Below, piece after piece: positions 26,648 to 35,107 of a stretch of DNA of 64,000 bases. How positions within the stretch are numbered: position 1 is the first letter of the stretch; each line of letters begins with the position of its first letter. The stretch lies in the NCBI RefSeq assembly GCF_042647465.1, contig NZ_JBHRVN010000007.1. One strand, written 5' to 3'. The position numbers and the translations under genes are program-made. This stretch comes from Wagnerdoeblera intermedia. GTDB taxonomy: Bacteria; Pseudomonadota; Alphaproteobacteria; Rhodobacterales; Rhodobacteraceae. The notes beneath the pieces are model-generated. The model searched no databases, was not told the origin of the DNA, and saw nothing but the letters and a program-made list of their open reading frames with translations.

Positions 26648-26673
26648 TTGACAATCCCGATCAGGATTATACT
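26648..26673. promoter_or_regulatory. divergent control region with a TGA-N9-TCA dyad (candidate iron box)
   Basis: TGA (26649-26651), nine bases, TCA (26661-26663) matches the core of the alphaproteobacterial RirA iron-responsive (IRO) box. It overlaps TTGACA (26648-26653) reading right. On the minus strand TATAAT (26671-26666) reads toward the esterase gene. The dyad thus lies between or on the promoters of the esterase and the propeller/importer operon. The box is short and could occur by chance; the iron-related genes on both sides make it credible. Confidence 0.4.
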
Positions 26674-26734
26674 GATGCGGCAGGATCTGCCAGCCCGGAC
26701 CTCGGGCGCGGCATCAGATGTGGAGCCAGTTTTG

Positions 26735-28147
26735 ATGATTTACCCGCCCCGGAGCCGGAGTTTGCGGCGCTGGCTTGGAGCCTCGGCCCTGCTGGTGCTT
26801 TGTGCGGCTGCCCCTGCCACTGCGCAGACGGCTTTCACCCCTGCCGCCACAGAGTTTCAGGGCACGATCACCGCAGCCGCGACTGAGCGGGGGCGGCCGA
26901 TTCTGCCCGGTGGCGCGGCAGAAATCCGGGGTCAGGGTCTGGTGGCGGGGCAGAAGATCACCCTGATGCGTGGCCCGCATGTCCTGAATGACACGCCGAT
27001 CATTGCGGATGCCGAAGGGGCGTTTACCTTCGGGCTGACGGTGGACGAAGAGGCAGCGGTGGGGCTTCACCCCATTGTGGTCATTGCTGAAAATCCGGCG
27101 GCGGCGCGGGTGATTGATCTGAAAATCTCGCCCGATCTGCCGCCTCACGGGGCTGAGAATTTCACCATCGAAAGCTCCAGGGTCGGTCCGGGCCTTTACC
27201 AGGTGGCCTTTGGCGAAGCGGCGGGCGCGGTCTTTGTCACCGCCGCCGTTGGGCGTCCGCCGGTCAAAGAAAGCGCGCTTTACCGGCTTGACCCGCAAAG
27301 CCTTGAGGTCATTGCCCGCGGGGCCGTGGGCGAGGCGCCTGCGGGCGCGGGGGGGCGCGATCCGGGTGTCTTCGCCGTCTATGGTCTGGGCCTCGATGAG
27401 GCCAATGCCACGATCTGGACCACCAACACCCGGCAGAACACCGTCGCGATCTATCGCCAGAACGATCTGTCGCTTCTGAAACAGTTTGAGCCCGGCGTGG
27501 TCGATCATGGCCGCGATGTGGTGATCGACCCCGGCCGGGGCCGCGCCTATATCAGCACCTCCGTCGAGCCGCGCATTGAAGTGTTCACCACCGGCCCCAA
27601 TCAGAAAACCGACACGATCACCATTCAAAGCGCAGAGCGTGGCGGCAAATTCGCCGTGATGAGCCTGGCTTTGGATGCCGCAGCGGGGCGGCTTTATACC
27701 GTGTCCATGAGCACCAATGAATATGCCGCGGTCGATCTTTTCGATCACAGCGTAACCGTGTTTCCGCTGAAAGGCGCGAAGGGCGCGTCGGGTGTGGCCT
27801 ATGACCCGCAGGAGGGGCTTTTGTTCGTGGCCTCCCAGCAAAGCGACAACCTGTTGATCGTAAAGGCGGAAGATGGCACCGTTTTGCATGATGTGCCGGT
27901 GGGCGCGGGTGCGCTGAACGTGGCCTTTGAGCCGAAATCCCGCCAGGCTTTCGTCGCCAACCGCGGCGCAGGCACCATCATCGTGGTCAACACCAGGGGT
28001 GAGGTGAAGGCCGTGCTCGATGCGGGCAGCTTTCCCAATCATCTCCAGGCCGATGGTCTGGGCAATGTCTGGGCGGTGAATAAATCGCGCGGTGCCGATG
28101 ATGATGCGGGTGACCGTCTGTGGCGCATCACGCCGAAAGCAGAGTGA
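26735..28147 (+). CDS. exported YncE-like beta-propeller protein
   Basis: A 470-aa exported protein. The ATG at 26735 is preferred (TGGAG 9 bases upstream) and gives a signal peptide RRWLGASALLVLCAAAPA ending at AQ. Residues about 30-125 resemble an Ig-like module (PGGAAEIRGQGLVAGQKIT). From about 130 a seven-bladed-type beta-propeller repeats YVTN/NHL-like strands, for example DPGRGRAYISTS, YDPQEGLLFVASQQSDN and EPKSRQAFVANRGAG. E. coli YncE is a periplasmic, iron-regulated propeller of uncertain role. Here the gene heads the iron-siderophore importer operon, so a periplasmic role in siderophore handling is likely but unproven. Confidence 0.75.
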   Translation: MIYPPRSRSLRRWLGASALLVLCAAAPATAQTAFTPAATEFQGTITAAATERGRPILPGGAAEIRGQGLVAGQKITLMRGPHVLNDTPIIADAEGAFTFGLTVDEEAAVGLHPIVVIAENPAAARVIDLKISPDLPPHGAENFTIESSRVGPGLYQVAFGEAAGAVFVTAAVGRPPVKESALYRLDPQSLEVIARGAVGEAPAGAGGRDPGVFAVYGLGLDEANATIWTTNTRQNTVAIYRQNDLSLLKQFEPGVVDHGRDVVIDPGRGRAYISTSVEPRIEVFTTGPNQKTDTITIQSAERGGKFAVMSLALDAAAGRLYTVSMSTNEYAAVDLFDHSVTVFPLKGAKGASGVAYDPQEGLLFVASQQSDNLLIVKAEDGTVLHDVPVGAGALNVAFEPKSRQAFVANRGAGTIIVVNTRGEVKAVLDAGSFPNHLQADGLGNVWAVNKSRGADDDAGDRLWRITPKAE

Positions 28148-28156
28148 ATTGAGACC

Positions 28157-28183
28157 GCGGCGGGGGCGCTGAGCCCGCGCCGC
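28157..28183 (+). other. intercistronic stem-loop before the siderophore-binding protein gene
   Basis: Arms 28157-28167 and 28173-28183 pair at 10 of 11 positions around the loop GCTGA. There is no T-run; an A/G-rich stretch with the ribosome site follows. It may act as an mRNA processing or stability element between the propeller gene and the importer genes. Confidence 0.3.
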
Positions 28184-28211
28184 AAGAAGAAGAAAGAGGC
28201 CGGCCTTGGCT

Positions 28212-29318
28212 ATGATGATGACCTGGGCGCGCAGGGGGCTCCTTGCGCTTGCAGCCACCCTCGGGGCGGCGGCGCCGCTGGCGGCAGAAGTGCGCGCGCT
28301 GGATATTCTGGGGCGTGAGGTGGTGCTGGAGGCGCCTGCATCGCGCATCGTGCTGGGGGAGGGGCGCCATATGGCGGTCCTTGGGCTCATGCATGAAGAT
28401 CCGGTCTCAAAGGTCGTGGGCTGGCGTCTGGACAAGGCGCTCGACCCGCCGACCCTTTCGGCCTATCGCACGAAATTCCCGCAGATTGACGCCATTAAGC
28501 CGGTGGGCTCGGGCAATCGCGATCTCTCGGTTGAAGCGGTGATCGCGCTGGACCCGGATCTTCTGGTTCTCTCGCTGATGGATGCCAAAGACCCCGGCAT
28601 GGAGCAGGCGCGCACCCAGGTTGAGGCGGCGGGCATCCCGGTTGTCTATGTCGATTTCTTCTCGCACCCGCAGCAGAACTCGCTGCCGTCGCTGAAAATT
28701 CTCGGCGCTCTGACGGGTGGAGATGCGAAGGCGGATGAATTTGCAACCTTCTACACCGAGCGGCTGGAGCGGATCACCTCTCGTCTGGCCGATCCGGCGC
28801 TGAAGCGCCCGGATGTGTTTTTCCACGTTCATGCGGCACCGACGAATTGCTGCGCGACCGTGGGGCAGGGGGTGTTTCACGATTTCATCACCACCGCCGG
28901 CGGCAATAACATCGGCAATACCGCCGTGGGCGGCGTTTTGGGCAATGTGAGCCTTGAGTTTCTGATCGGTGCCGATCCGGACATCTATGTCGCCACCGGC
29001 GGGGCACATATGGGCCCGCGCGGCGGGCTGGTGCTTGGCTCGGGCATCAAACCGGGAGAGGCGGAGCTGAGCTTTGATGCCCTGCTCACGGCCCCGGGCT
29101 TTTCAGCGCTGACCGCGATTGAGGAAGGCCGCGCCGCCGGGGTCTGGCATCTGTTTAACGACAGCCCCGTGCATATCGCGCTGATCGAATATCTGGCAAA
29201 GCTCTTCCATCCTGAGGTTTTTGCCGACATTGACCCCGATGCAACGCTGCGCGAGATCGAGACCCGCTTCTCGCCGGTGAGCGTCTTCGGAACCTGGTGG
29301 GTCCGCGCCAATGACTGA
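28212..29318 (+). CDS. iron-siderophore ABC transporter substrate-binding protein
   Basis: Periplasmic binding protein of the FepB/FecB/BtuF (Peripla_BP_2) class, 368 aa. A signal peptide starts the chain (ARRGLLALAATLGAAAPLAA). The conserved ILGREVVLEAPASRIVLG strand and the two lobes joined by a long helix follow (DPDLLVLSLMD; IGADPDIYVATGG). ATG codons at 28212, 28215 and 28218 are all possible; a TTG at 28206 is better spaced from GAGG. Its stop overlaps the permease start by 8 bases. It should deliver the ferric catecholate made by the neighbouring genes, or a related xenosiderophore. Confidence 0.9.
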   Translation: MMMTWARRGLLALAATLGAAAPLAAEVRALDILGREVVLEAPASRIVLGEGRHMAVLGLMHEDPVSKVVGWRLDKALDPPTLSAYRTKFPQIDAIKPVGSGNRDLSVEAVIALDPDLLVLSLMDAKDPGMEQARTQVEAAGIPVVYVDFFSHPQQNSLPSLKILGALTGGDAKADEFATFYTERLERITSRLADPALKRPDVFFHVHAAPTNCCATVGQGVFHDFITTAGGNNIGNTAVGGVLGNVSLEFLIGADPDIYVATGGAHMGPRGGLVLGSGIKPGEAELSFDALLTAPGFSALTAIEEGRAAGVWHLFNDSPVHIALIEYLAKLFHPEVFADIDPDATLREIETRFSPVSVFGTWWVRAND

Positions 29319-30351
29319 GGCCGTTCTTGCCGCCTATCACCGCCGCAACCGCAGGCGCGCGGCTCTCGTCGGCGTCATGGCGCTGGCGGCGCTGCTGGCG
29401 CTGATCACCGATCTGATGACCGGACCTTCGGGTCTGCCCTTTAGCCAAGTCTGGGGGGCCCTGACCGGGGCGGAAGACATCTCGCGCGGCACGCGGGTCA
29501 TCGTCTGGGACGTGCGTTTGCCGGTGGCGGTCATGGCGCTGCTGGTCGGTGCGGCACTCGCCATGGCGGGCGCAGAGATGCAGACCGTTCTGGAAAACCC
29601 CTTGGCTGAGCCCTTCACCCTTGGCGTTTCCGCTGCTGCGGCGCTTGGTGCGGCGACGGCCATTGTTCTGGGCATCACGCTGCCCTTTATGCCGCCGGTC
29701 TGGTCGGTCTCGGTCAATGCTTTCCTCTTTGCGCTTGGGGCGCTGGCGCTTTTGCAGCTGCTGGGGCGGTTGCGCGGGGGCGGGACGGAAGTGCTGATCC
29801 TTTTCGGCATCGCGCTGAACTTTGCGGCCGGGGCGTTTTTGTCGCTTCTGCAGTTTGTTGCCTCGGCTGATGCTTTGCAGCAGCTGGTGTTCTGGACGAT
29901 GGGTAGCCTTGCTTCGGCCAACTGGGCCTCGGCGGCGATCCTGGCGCTGGTTCTGGCCTGTACCATTCCCTTCGCCTTCCGCGCCTCCTGGCAGCTGACG
30001 GCGCTGCGGATGGGGGAAGATCAGGCGCGCTCTTACGGCGTTGATGTCACCGCTCTGCGCCGCTGGGCGCTTTTGCGCGTGAGCCTTCTGGCGGCGACGG
30101 CCGTCTCCATGGTGGGCATCATTGGTTTTGTGGGGCTGGCAGGGCCGCATATCGCGCGGATGCTGGTGGGCGAAGATCACCGCTTTTTGCTGCCCGCATC
30201 GGTGCTGACCGGGGCGCTGGTGATGTCGCTGGCCTCGGTGCTGGCGAAGCTGGTGGTGCCCGGCGTGCTGCTGCCGGTGGGGCTGGTGACCTCTCTGATT
30301 GGTCTGCCGATTTTCTTTGCGCTGATCCTGCGCGGACGGGGGCGGGCATGA
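29311..30351 (+). CDS. iron-siderophore ABC transporter permease, FecCD family
   Basis: Inner-membrane permease of 346 aa with about nine or ten helices, the length of FecCD/BtuC proteins. Family motifs are VIVWDVRLPVAVMALLVGA, AGAEMQTVLENPLAEPFTLG (the conserved Q.x.x.x.NPLA.P region) and VGFVGLAGPHIARMLVG near the end, which contacts the ATPase. Only one permease gene is present, so it presumably works as a homodimer. It overlaps its neighbours on both sides (8 bases upstream; ATGA with the ATPase). Confidence 0.93.
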   Translation: MTEAVLAAYHRRNRRRAALVGVMALAALLALITDLMTGPSGLPFSQVWGALTGAEDISRGTRVIVWDVRLPVAVMALLVGAALAMAGAEMQTVLENPLAEPFTLGVSAAAALGAATAIVLGITLPFMPPVWSVSVNAFLFALGALALLQLLGRLRGGGTEVLILFGIALNFAAGAFLSLLQFVASADALQQLVFWTMGSLASANWASAAILALVLACTIPFAFRASWQLTALRMGEDQARSYGVDVTALRRWALLRVSLLAATAVSMVGIIGFVGLAGPHIARMLVGEDHRFLLPASVLTGALVMSLASVLAKLVVPGVLLPVGLVTSLIGLPIFFALILRGRGRA

Positions 30352-31127
30352 GCGAAGGTCTGATTCTGAAAGACGCCGCCGTACGCTTTGGCGGGCGAGA
30401 GGTGCTGAAGGGCTTTACCCTTGCGCCCTTGAAGCCCGGCGAAGTGACGGTTCTGGCCGGGCCCAATGGCGCCGGAAAATCCACCCTTCTTAAGGGCATC
30501 GCCCGCCTTGCCCCGGTTGCGGGTGAGATGGTGCTCGACGGAGAGGCGCTCTCGTCGATGTCCGCGCCGCAGCGGGCGCGCAAAATCGGCTTCATGCCGC
30601 AGAGCCTGCCCTCAGCCGCCTCGCTTTCGGTTCTGGAATGCGTGATTGCGGCGCTTCGGGCCGGGGGAGCGCACCACGGGCCGGATGCGGCAGAAAAGGC
30701 CATGGCGGTTCTGACGCGGCTGGGGATTTCCCATCTGGCGCTTGAGGCGCTGGAGAAGCTCTCGGGCGGTCAGCGCCAGATGGTCAGCCTCGCCCAGGCC
30801 ACGGTGCGTGATCCGCGGCTTCTGCTGCTCGATGAGCCGACCTCGGCGCTGGATCTGGCGCGCCAGGTGCGGCTGCTTTCCGAAGTGCGCCGCATTGCGT
30901 CTGAGGGGCGCATCGTTCTGGCGGTGCTGCATGATCTGGCGCTGGCGGCCCGCTGGGCGGACCGGATTGCGGTGCTGCACCAGGGCCGGCTTTACGCCGA
31001 AGGCCCCCCGGCAGAGGTCGTCACGCCTGCCATGCTGGCTGAGGTTTACGGCGTCGAGGCCCGGGTTGAGCGCTGCTCAAAAGGCGCTCTGACGGTGCTG
31101 ATTGACCGCGAGCTGGAGCCGGCGTGA
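30348..31127 (+). CDS. iron-siderophore ABC transporter ATP-binding protein, FecE/FepC family
   Basis: ATPase of 259 aa that powers the siderophore importer. Walker A is GPNGAGKST (residue about 38), the Q-loop lies in IGFMPQSLPS, the signature is LSGGQRQMVSLAQ, Walker B is LLLLDEPTSALD and the H-loop His is in AVLHDLALAAR. Its TGA at 31125-31127 overlaps the ATG of the TRAP gene dctQ (TGATG), so translation of the ABC and TRAP systems looks coupled. Confidence 0.93.
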   Translation: MSEGLILKDAAVRFGGREVLKGFTLAPLKPGEVTVLAGPNGAGKSTLLKGIARLAPVAGEMVLDGEALSSMSAPQRARKIGFMPQSLPSAASLSVLECVIAALRAGGAHHGPDAAEKAMAVLTRLGISHLALEALEKLSGGQRQMVSLAQATVRDPRLLLLDEPTSALDLARQVRLLSEVRRIASEGRIVLAVLHDLALAARWADRIAVLHQGRLYAEGPPAEVVTPAMLAEVYGVEARVERCSKGALTVLIDRELEPA

Positions 31128-31651
31128 TGCAGCGGCTGAGCGCGGTGGTCCTACGGCTTGAAAAGGCCCTGGCAGGGGCTTTGACCTTTGCGATCCTTCT
31201 GCTGGTGGGGCTTGGATCTGTCGCGCGCGGCCTGGGTGCGCCCCAGGTCTGGACGGATGAGCTGGCGGTGCATCTGATGGTGATGCTGGCCTTTATCGCC
31301 GCCTCTATGGGGGTGGCGTTGCAAAATCACATGGCCATGGGGCTGATGCCGGAAAGCCTTGGCCCGCGCGGGCGGCGCGTTCTGGCGCGGGTGAACCAGG
31401 GGCTGATCCTTGGGTTTATGGCGCTGATGGCGCTGCTGACCTGGGTGTGGCTCGACATTCCCGGACTGATCGCTGCCGGAAGCGGCGAGGCCCTGGCCGA
31501 GAGCAGTTTCAACTTCGCCTGGACCGACCCGACCCTGACGCTTGGTCTGCGCAAGATCTGGTTCTGGCTGGTGATCCCGGCCTCGGTGCTCTCGGGCATG
31601 CTGCATGTGCTGGCGCAGATCTTCGCGCCGCTGCCGGAGACTGCGGTATGA
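31127..31651 (+). CDS. dctQ: TRAP transporter small permease, DctQ family
   Basis: Small membrane subunit (174 aa) of a TRAP transporter, with four hydrophobic segments. The family landmark VWTDELAVHLMVMLAFIAAS contains the conserved W.(D/E)E motif of DctQ. The ATG at 31127 overlaps the preceding ATPase stop by one base; a GTG at 31124 is an alternative. GGAG lies 9 bases upstream of the ATG. It overlaps dctM by ATGA. Being locked onto the siderophore ABC genes is unusual for a TRAP system. Confidence 0.9.
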   Translation: MQRLSAVVLRLEKALAGALTFAILLLVGLGSVARGLGAPQVWTDELAVHLMVMLAFIAASMGVALQNHMAMGLMPESLGPRGRRVLARVNQGLILGFMALMALLTWVWLDIPGLIAAGSGEALAESSFNFAWTDPTLTLGLRKIWFWLVIPASVLSGMLHVLAQIFAPLPETAV

Positions 31652-32904
31652 TTGCTTCGCTGGGCTTTCTGATCCTGATGGCGCTTGGCGCGCCGCTGGC
31701 CTTCGTGCTGATCGCGGTGGCGGTGATCCTGGTGCTTGAGGGCGGCAATACCGCGCTTCTTTCCGCCTTTCCGCAGCAGCTTTTTGCGGGGATGGAAAGC
31801 CCGGCCATGCTGACGCTGCCGCTGTTCATTCTGCTGGGCGAGCTGATGGGCGCGGGCGGCATCGGGCGCAGGCTTTTTGCTTTTGCCGCAGCCCTGCTGC
31901 CGCCGCTGCGGGCAGGGATGGCGCAGGTGAACCTGCTGACCAATCTGATGATGGCTTCGGTCTTAGGCTCAACCGTGGCGCAGCTGACGGTGATGTCGCG
32001 CCTTGCCGTGCCCGAGATGGAGCGCGCGGGCTATCCGCGCGACGTCTCAGCCACGGTGACGGCGGCGGGGGGGCTTCTGGCACCGCTGCTGCCGCCCTCG
32101 ATGAATCTGATCGTCTTTGCCGCCGTGGCACAGCTTCCGGTGGGCGATCTTTTTGCGGCGTCGATCCTGCCGGGGCTTGCGATGGCTTTTGCCTTTATGC
32201 TGGTGATCGCCTTCCTGGGCTGGCGCGCGCAACTCCCGGTCTCGGGCGGGCTGCCGCTGGCGGCGCGGGGGCGTGATCTCCTGATGGGGCTTCCGGCGCT
32301 GGCTGTGCCGCTGGCGGCGGTGGGCAGTATCCTCAGCGGGATTGCCACGCCCACGGAATCGGCGGCCATGGCCTCTCTCGCGGCGCTGCTGGTGGGCGGT
32401 CTGATCTACCGCGAGCTGACCTGGGCTGCGCTGCCGGGGATCTTTGTGCGCAGTGGCATCACGGCGGGGATTGTGCTTTATCTGGTCGGCGCGGCACAGA
32501 TTATGGGCTGGGTGATGACCTTTGCCAATGTGCCGGCCATGGCGGCCGAATTCATTCAGGAGATGGCGGGATCGCCGCTGATGTTCCTGATTTTGCTCAA
32601 TATCCTGCTTTTGCTGCTGGGAACGGTGCTGGAGCCGGTGCCGGCCATCATCCTGACCGCGCCGGTGCTTTTGCCGGTGGCGGTCAGCGGCTTCGGTATC
32701 GATCCGGTGCAGTTCGGGCTGATCCTTTGCGCCAATCTGGCGCTTGGCCTGCTGACCCCGCCGGTGGGGGCGGGGCTTTATACGGCTGCGCTGATGACCG
32801 GGGTCTCAGCGGGTCGTCTGTCACGACTTTTGCTGCCGTTCTTCGGCGCGATGCTTGCGGTGATCGCAGGCATGACCATTCACGCCGCGCTGAACGCGGG
32901 ATGA
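31648..32904 (+). CDS. dctM: TRAP transporter large permease, DctM family
   Basis: Main ion-coupled permease of 418 aa with about 12 helices, the normal DctM length. Signature stretches are LPLFILLGELMGAGGIGRRL near residue 55, TAAGGLLAPLLPPSMNLIVF near 135, IATPTESAAMASLAALL near 230 and LTPPVGAGLYTAALM near 370. The ATG at 31648 overlaps the dctQ stop and is chosen over any upstream extension. Ligand not predictable. Confidence 0.93.
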   Translation: MIASLGFLILMALGAPLAFVLIAVAVILVLEGGNTALLSAFPQQLFAGMESPAMLTLPLFILLGELMGAGGIGRRLFAFAAALLPPLRAGMAQVNLLTNLMMASVLGSTVAQLTVMSRLAVPEMERAGYPRDVSATVTAAGGLLAPLLPPSMNLIVFAAVAQLPVGDLFAASILPGLAMAFAFMLVIAFLGWRAQLPVSGGLPLAARGRDLLMGLPALAVPLAAVGSILSGIATPTESAAMASLAALLVGGLIYRELTWAALPGIFVRSGITAGIVLYLVGAAQIMGWVMTFANVPAMAAEFIQEMAGSPLMFLILLNILLLLLGTVLEPVPAIILTAPVLLPVAVSGFGIDPVQFGLILCANLALGLLTPPVGAGLYTAALMTGVSAGRLSRLLLPFFGAMLAVIAGMTIHAALNAG

Positions 32905-32915
32905 GGAGAGAGGCC

Positions 32916-33896
32916 ATGAGCTTTCTGAAAAAGATCACCACGGCGGCCGTTCTGGCCTTTGGCGTCACGGCTGCGCCGGCATCGGCGCAGGAGCTGAAGA
33001 TCGGTCTGATCACCCCGCCGCCGCACCAGTGGACCCGCTCTGCCGGACATCTGGCTGAGCGGCTGGCGGCGGAAAGCGAAGGCCGCCTGAAGCTTTCGGT
33101 GTTTCCGGCGGGGCAGCTCGGCTCTGAGGCGCAGATGCTGCAGCAACTGCAATCGGGCGCTTTGGATCTGGCCTTTATGACGGTGGGCGAATTTGCCAAC
33201 CGCGATGAGGAATTTAACATCCTGGTGGCCCCCTATCTCGTTGAAACGGCAGAGCAGGCGGCAAAACTTCTTGAAGGGCCGACGGCGGCTGCGCTGCAGG
33301 GGAAACTTGGTAAGCTGGGGCTGAAGGGCCTGGGCTTTGGGATGGCGGGGATGCGGATCGTGCTGCTGTCGCAGCCGCTGGGCGAAGAGGGCACTGTGAA
33401 GGGCCGCAAGATCCGCACCGTGCCGCTGGCCTCAGAGCTGGATTTCTGGTCGATGGCGGGGGCTGCGCCCACGCCGCTGCCGCTGCCGGATCTGTTTGAT
33501 TCCTATGCCAACGGTCAGATCGATGGCATGCAGCTTGACCTGGAGGGGACGTTCAACACCCGCTATTATGATTACTCAAAGGCCGTGCTGAACAGCCGCC
33601 ACATGATTTTCCCGATGGTCGCCGTGGCCTCGGGGCGCAAATGGCAAAGCCTGTCTGAGGCAGATCGCGCGCTGATTGAGCGGCTGGTGGCCGAGGAAAC
33701 AGCGGCGATCCGTGCGGCCTATCCGAAGATCGATGCGGATTACGCGGCGAAACTGGCCGGGGCCGGTGTGCAGGTGGAAGAGGCCGGACCGGAGATTTTC
33801 GGCAGCGCCGTTGCGAGCTGGTATGAAACCTGGCGGGCAAAGACCCCGCGCCTGACTGAGCTTGAGGCTGAAGCCAAAGCCCTGCGCGGGAACTGA
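32916..33896 (+). CDS. dctP: TRAP transporter substrate-binding protein, DctP family
   Basis: Periplasmic binding protein of 326 aa. The ATG at 32916 follows GGAGAGAGG and opens a signal peptide (MSFLKKITTAAVLAFGVTAA, cut near ASAQ). Family features are GSEAQMLQQLQSGALDLAFM, KGRKIRTVPLASELDFW near residue 165 (the carboxylate-binding Arg and following strand) and NGQIDGMQLDLEG. It ends the long operon that began with the iron importer. TRAP binding proteins usually bind organic acids; a DHB- or DHB-serine-like ligand would fit the context but is only an inference. Confidence 0.92.
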   Translation: MSFLKKITTAAVLAFGVTAAPASAQELKIGLITPPPHQWTRSAGHLAERLAAESEGRLKLSVFPAGQLGSEAQMLQQLQSGALDLAFMTVGEFANRDEEFNILVAPYLVETAEQAAKLLEGPTAAALQGKLGKLGLKGLGFGMAGMRIVLLSQPLGEEGTVKGRKIRTVPLASELDFWSMAGAAPTPLPLPDLFDSYANGQIDGMQLDLEGTFNTRYYDYSKAVLNSRHMIFPMVAVASGRKWQSLSEADRALIERLVAEETAAIRAAYPKIDADYAAKLAGAGVQVEEAGPEIFGSAVASWYETWRAKTPRLTELEAEAKALRGN

Positions 33897-33920
33897 GACC
33901 CGAGCGAAAAAGAAACGTGG

Positions 33921-33942
33921 CCGGGGGGCCTTTGCCCCCCGG
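33921..33942. terminator. GC hairpin between dctP and a convergent monooxygenase gene
   Basis: Perfect 9-base arms 33921-33929 and 33934-33942 with the loop CTTT. It lies between the dctP stop (33896) and the end of the minus-strand gene at 33968. There is no T-run, so termination is inferred only from position. Confidence 0.45.
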
Positions 33943-33967
33943 ACCCCCCCGGCGCTTTACGGCCCCG

Positions 33968-34987
33968 TCAGCGCCAGCCCATTGCGGGCGCGATATGCGT
34001 CATGATGGCTTCCATGACATGGGCGTTATAGTCGACCCCGAGGGTATTCGGGATCGTCAGGAGCAGGGTATCAGCCTCGGCGATGGCCTCATCCTGTTTC
34101 AGCTCTTCGATGAGCTTTTCAGGTTCATTGGCATAGCCGCGGCCAAAGACGGCGCGCAGGTTCTGCTCAATATAGCCGACCTGATCGCGTTCGGGGCGAC
34201 CGCCGAAATAGGCACGGTCCTGGTCATTGACGATCGCAAAGATCGAGCGACTGACTGAGGTGCGCGGGGCGTGACTGTGACCGGCCTCTTTCCAGGCTTC
34301 CTTAAAGACGCGGATCTGACGGGCCTGCTGAACGTGGAAGGGCTCGCCGGTTTCGTCTTCCTTCAGGGTCGAGCTTTGCAGATGCATGCCCATTTTCGCC
34401 GCCCAGACCGCCGTGGCGTCAGAGACCGAGCCCCACCAGATCCTGTTGCGCAGCCCTTCGGAATGCGGCTCAAGGCGCAGAAGGCCCGGGGGATTGGGGA
34501 ACATCGGGCGGGGGTTCGGCTTTGCAAACCCTTTGCCGTCCAGAAGCTTCAGAAAGGTCTCGGCATGGCGGCGGGCCATATCGCCGTCGGTCTCCCCCTC
34601 TTCCGGGATGTGACCAAAGTGGCGGAAGCCATCGATCACCTGCTCCGGCGAGCCGCGCGAGATCCCGAGCTGCAGACGACCCTGTGAGATCAGATCTGCC
34701 GCGCCGGCATCTTCGGCCATGTAATAGGGGTTCTCATAGCGCATATCGATGACGCCGGTGCCAAGCTCAATCCGTTTGGTCCGCGCACCGGCAGCGGCGA
34801 GCAGCGGGAAGGGCGAGGCCAGCTGGCGGGCGAAGTGGTGCACGCGGAAATAGGCGCCATCGAGGCCGAGATCTTCGGCGGCTTCTGCCAGTTCAATCGA
34901 TTGCAGCAGCACATCAGAGGCGGAGCGGACATTGGAATGCGGCGTGTTCTGCCAGTGGCCGAACGAAAGAAATCCGATCTTTTTCAT
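33968..34987 (-). CDS. LLM class flavin-dependent oxidoreductase (luciferase-like)
   Basis: A 339-aa TIM-barrel flavoenzyme of the bacterial luciferase-like family, which uses reduced FMN or F420 with oxygen. Typical segments are GLDGAYFRVHHFARQLASP near residue 40, GTGVIDMRYENPYYMAED near 77 and LQLGISRGSPEQVIDGF near 108, where the conserved Gly-Ile-Ser-Arg-Gly follows strand 4. It stands alone on the minus strand, convergent with dctP. It belongs to a different subgroup from the three other LLM proteins in this window. No flavin reductase gene is near. Confidence 0.85.
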   Translation of the reverse strand: MKKIGFLSFGHWQNTPHSNVRSASDVLLQSIELAEAAEDLGLDGAYFRVHHFARQLASPFPLLAAAGARTKRIELGTGVIDMRYENPYYMAEDAGAADLISQGRLQLGISRGSPEQVIDGFRHFGHIPEEGETDGDMARRHAETFLKLLDGKGFAKPNPRPMFPNPPGLLRLEPHSEGLRNRIWWGSVSDATAVWAAKMGMHLQSSTLKEDETGEPFHVQQARQIRVFKEAWKEAGHSHAPRTSVSRSIFAIVNDQDRAYFGGRPERDQVGYIEQNLRAVFGRGYANEPEKLIEELKQDEAIAEADTLLLTIPNTLGVDYNAHVMEAIMTHIAPAMGWR

Positions 34988-35107
34988 ATCAGTGGTTCCC
35001 AGGCGCTTTTGCGTTATGCGGCGCGTTGGCCCCTATGTAGGGGGGGATGGCGCACAGACCAAGGGGTGGCTCTGTGCATTGATGCACCGTGATCTGTGCG
35101 GGCCCAA

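Noticed and set aside
26648..26673. Standard sigma-70 promoter TTGACA...TATACT for the propeller gene
   Set aside because: The spacing is 14 bases, too short for a normal promoter; the hexamers are reported only as part of a possible control region.
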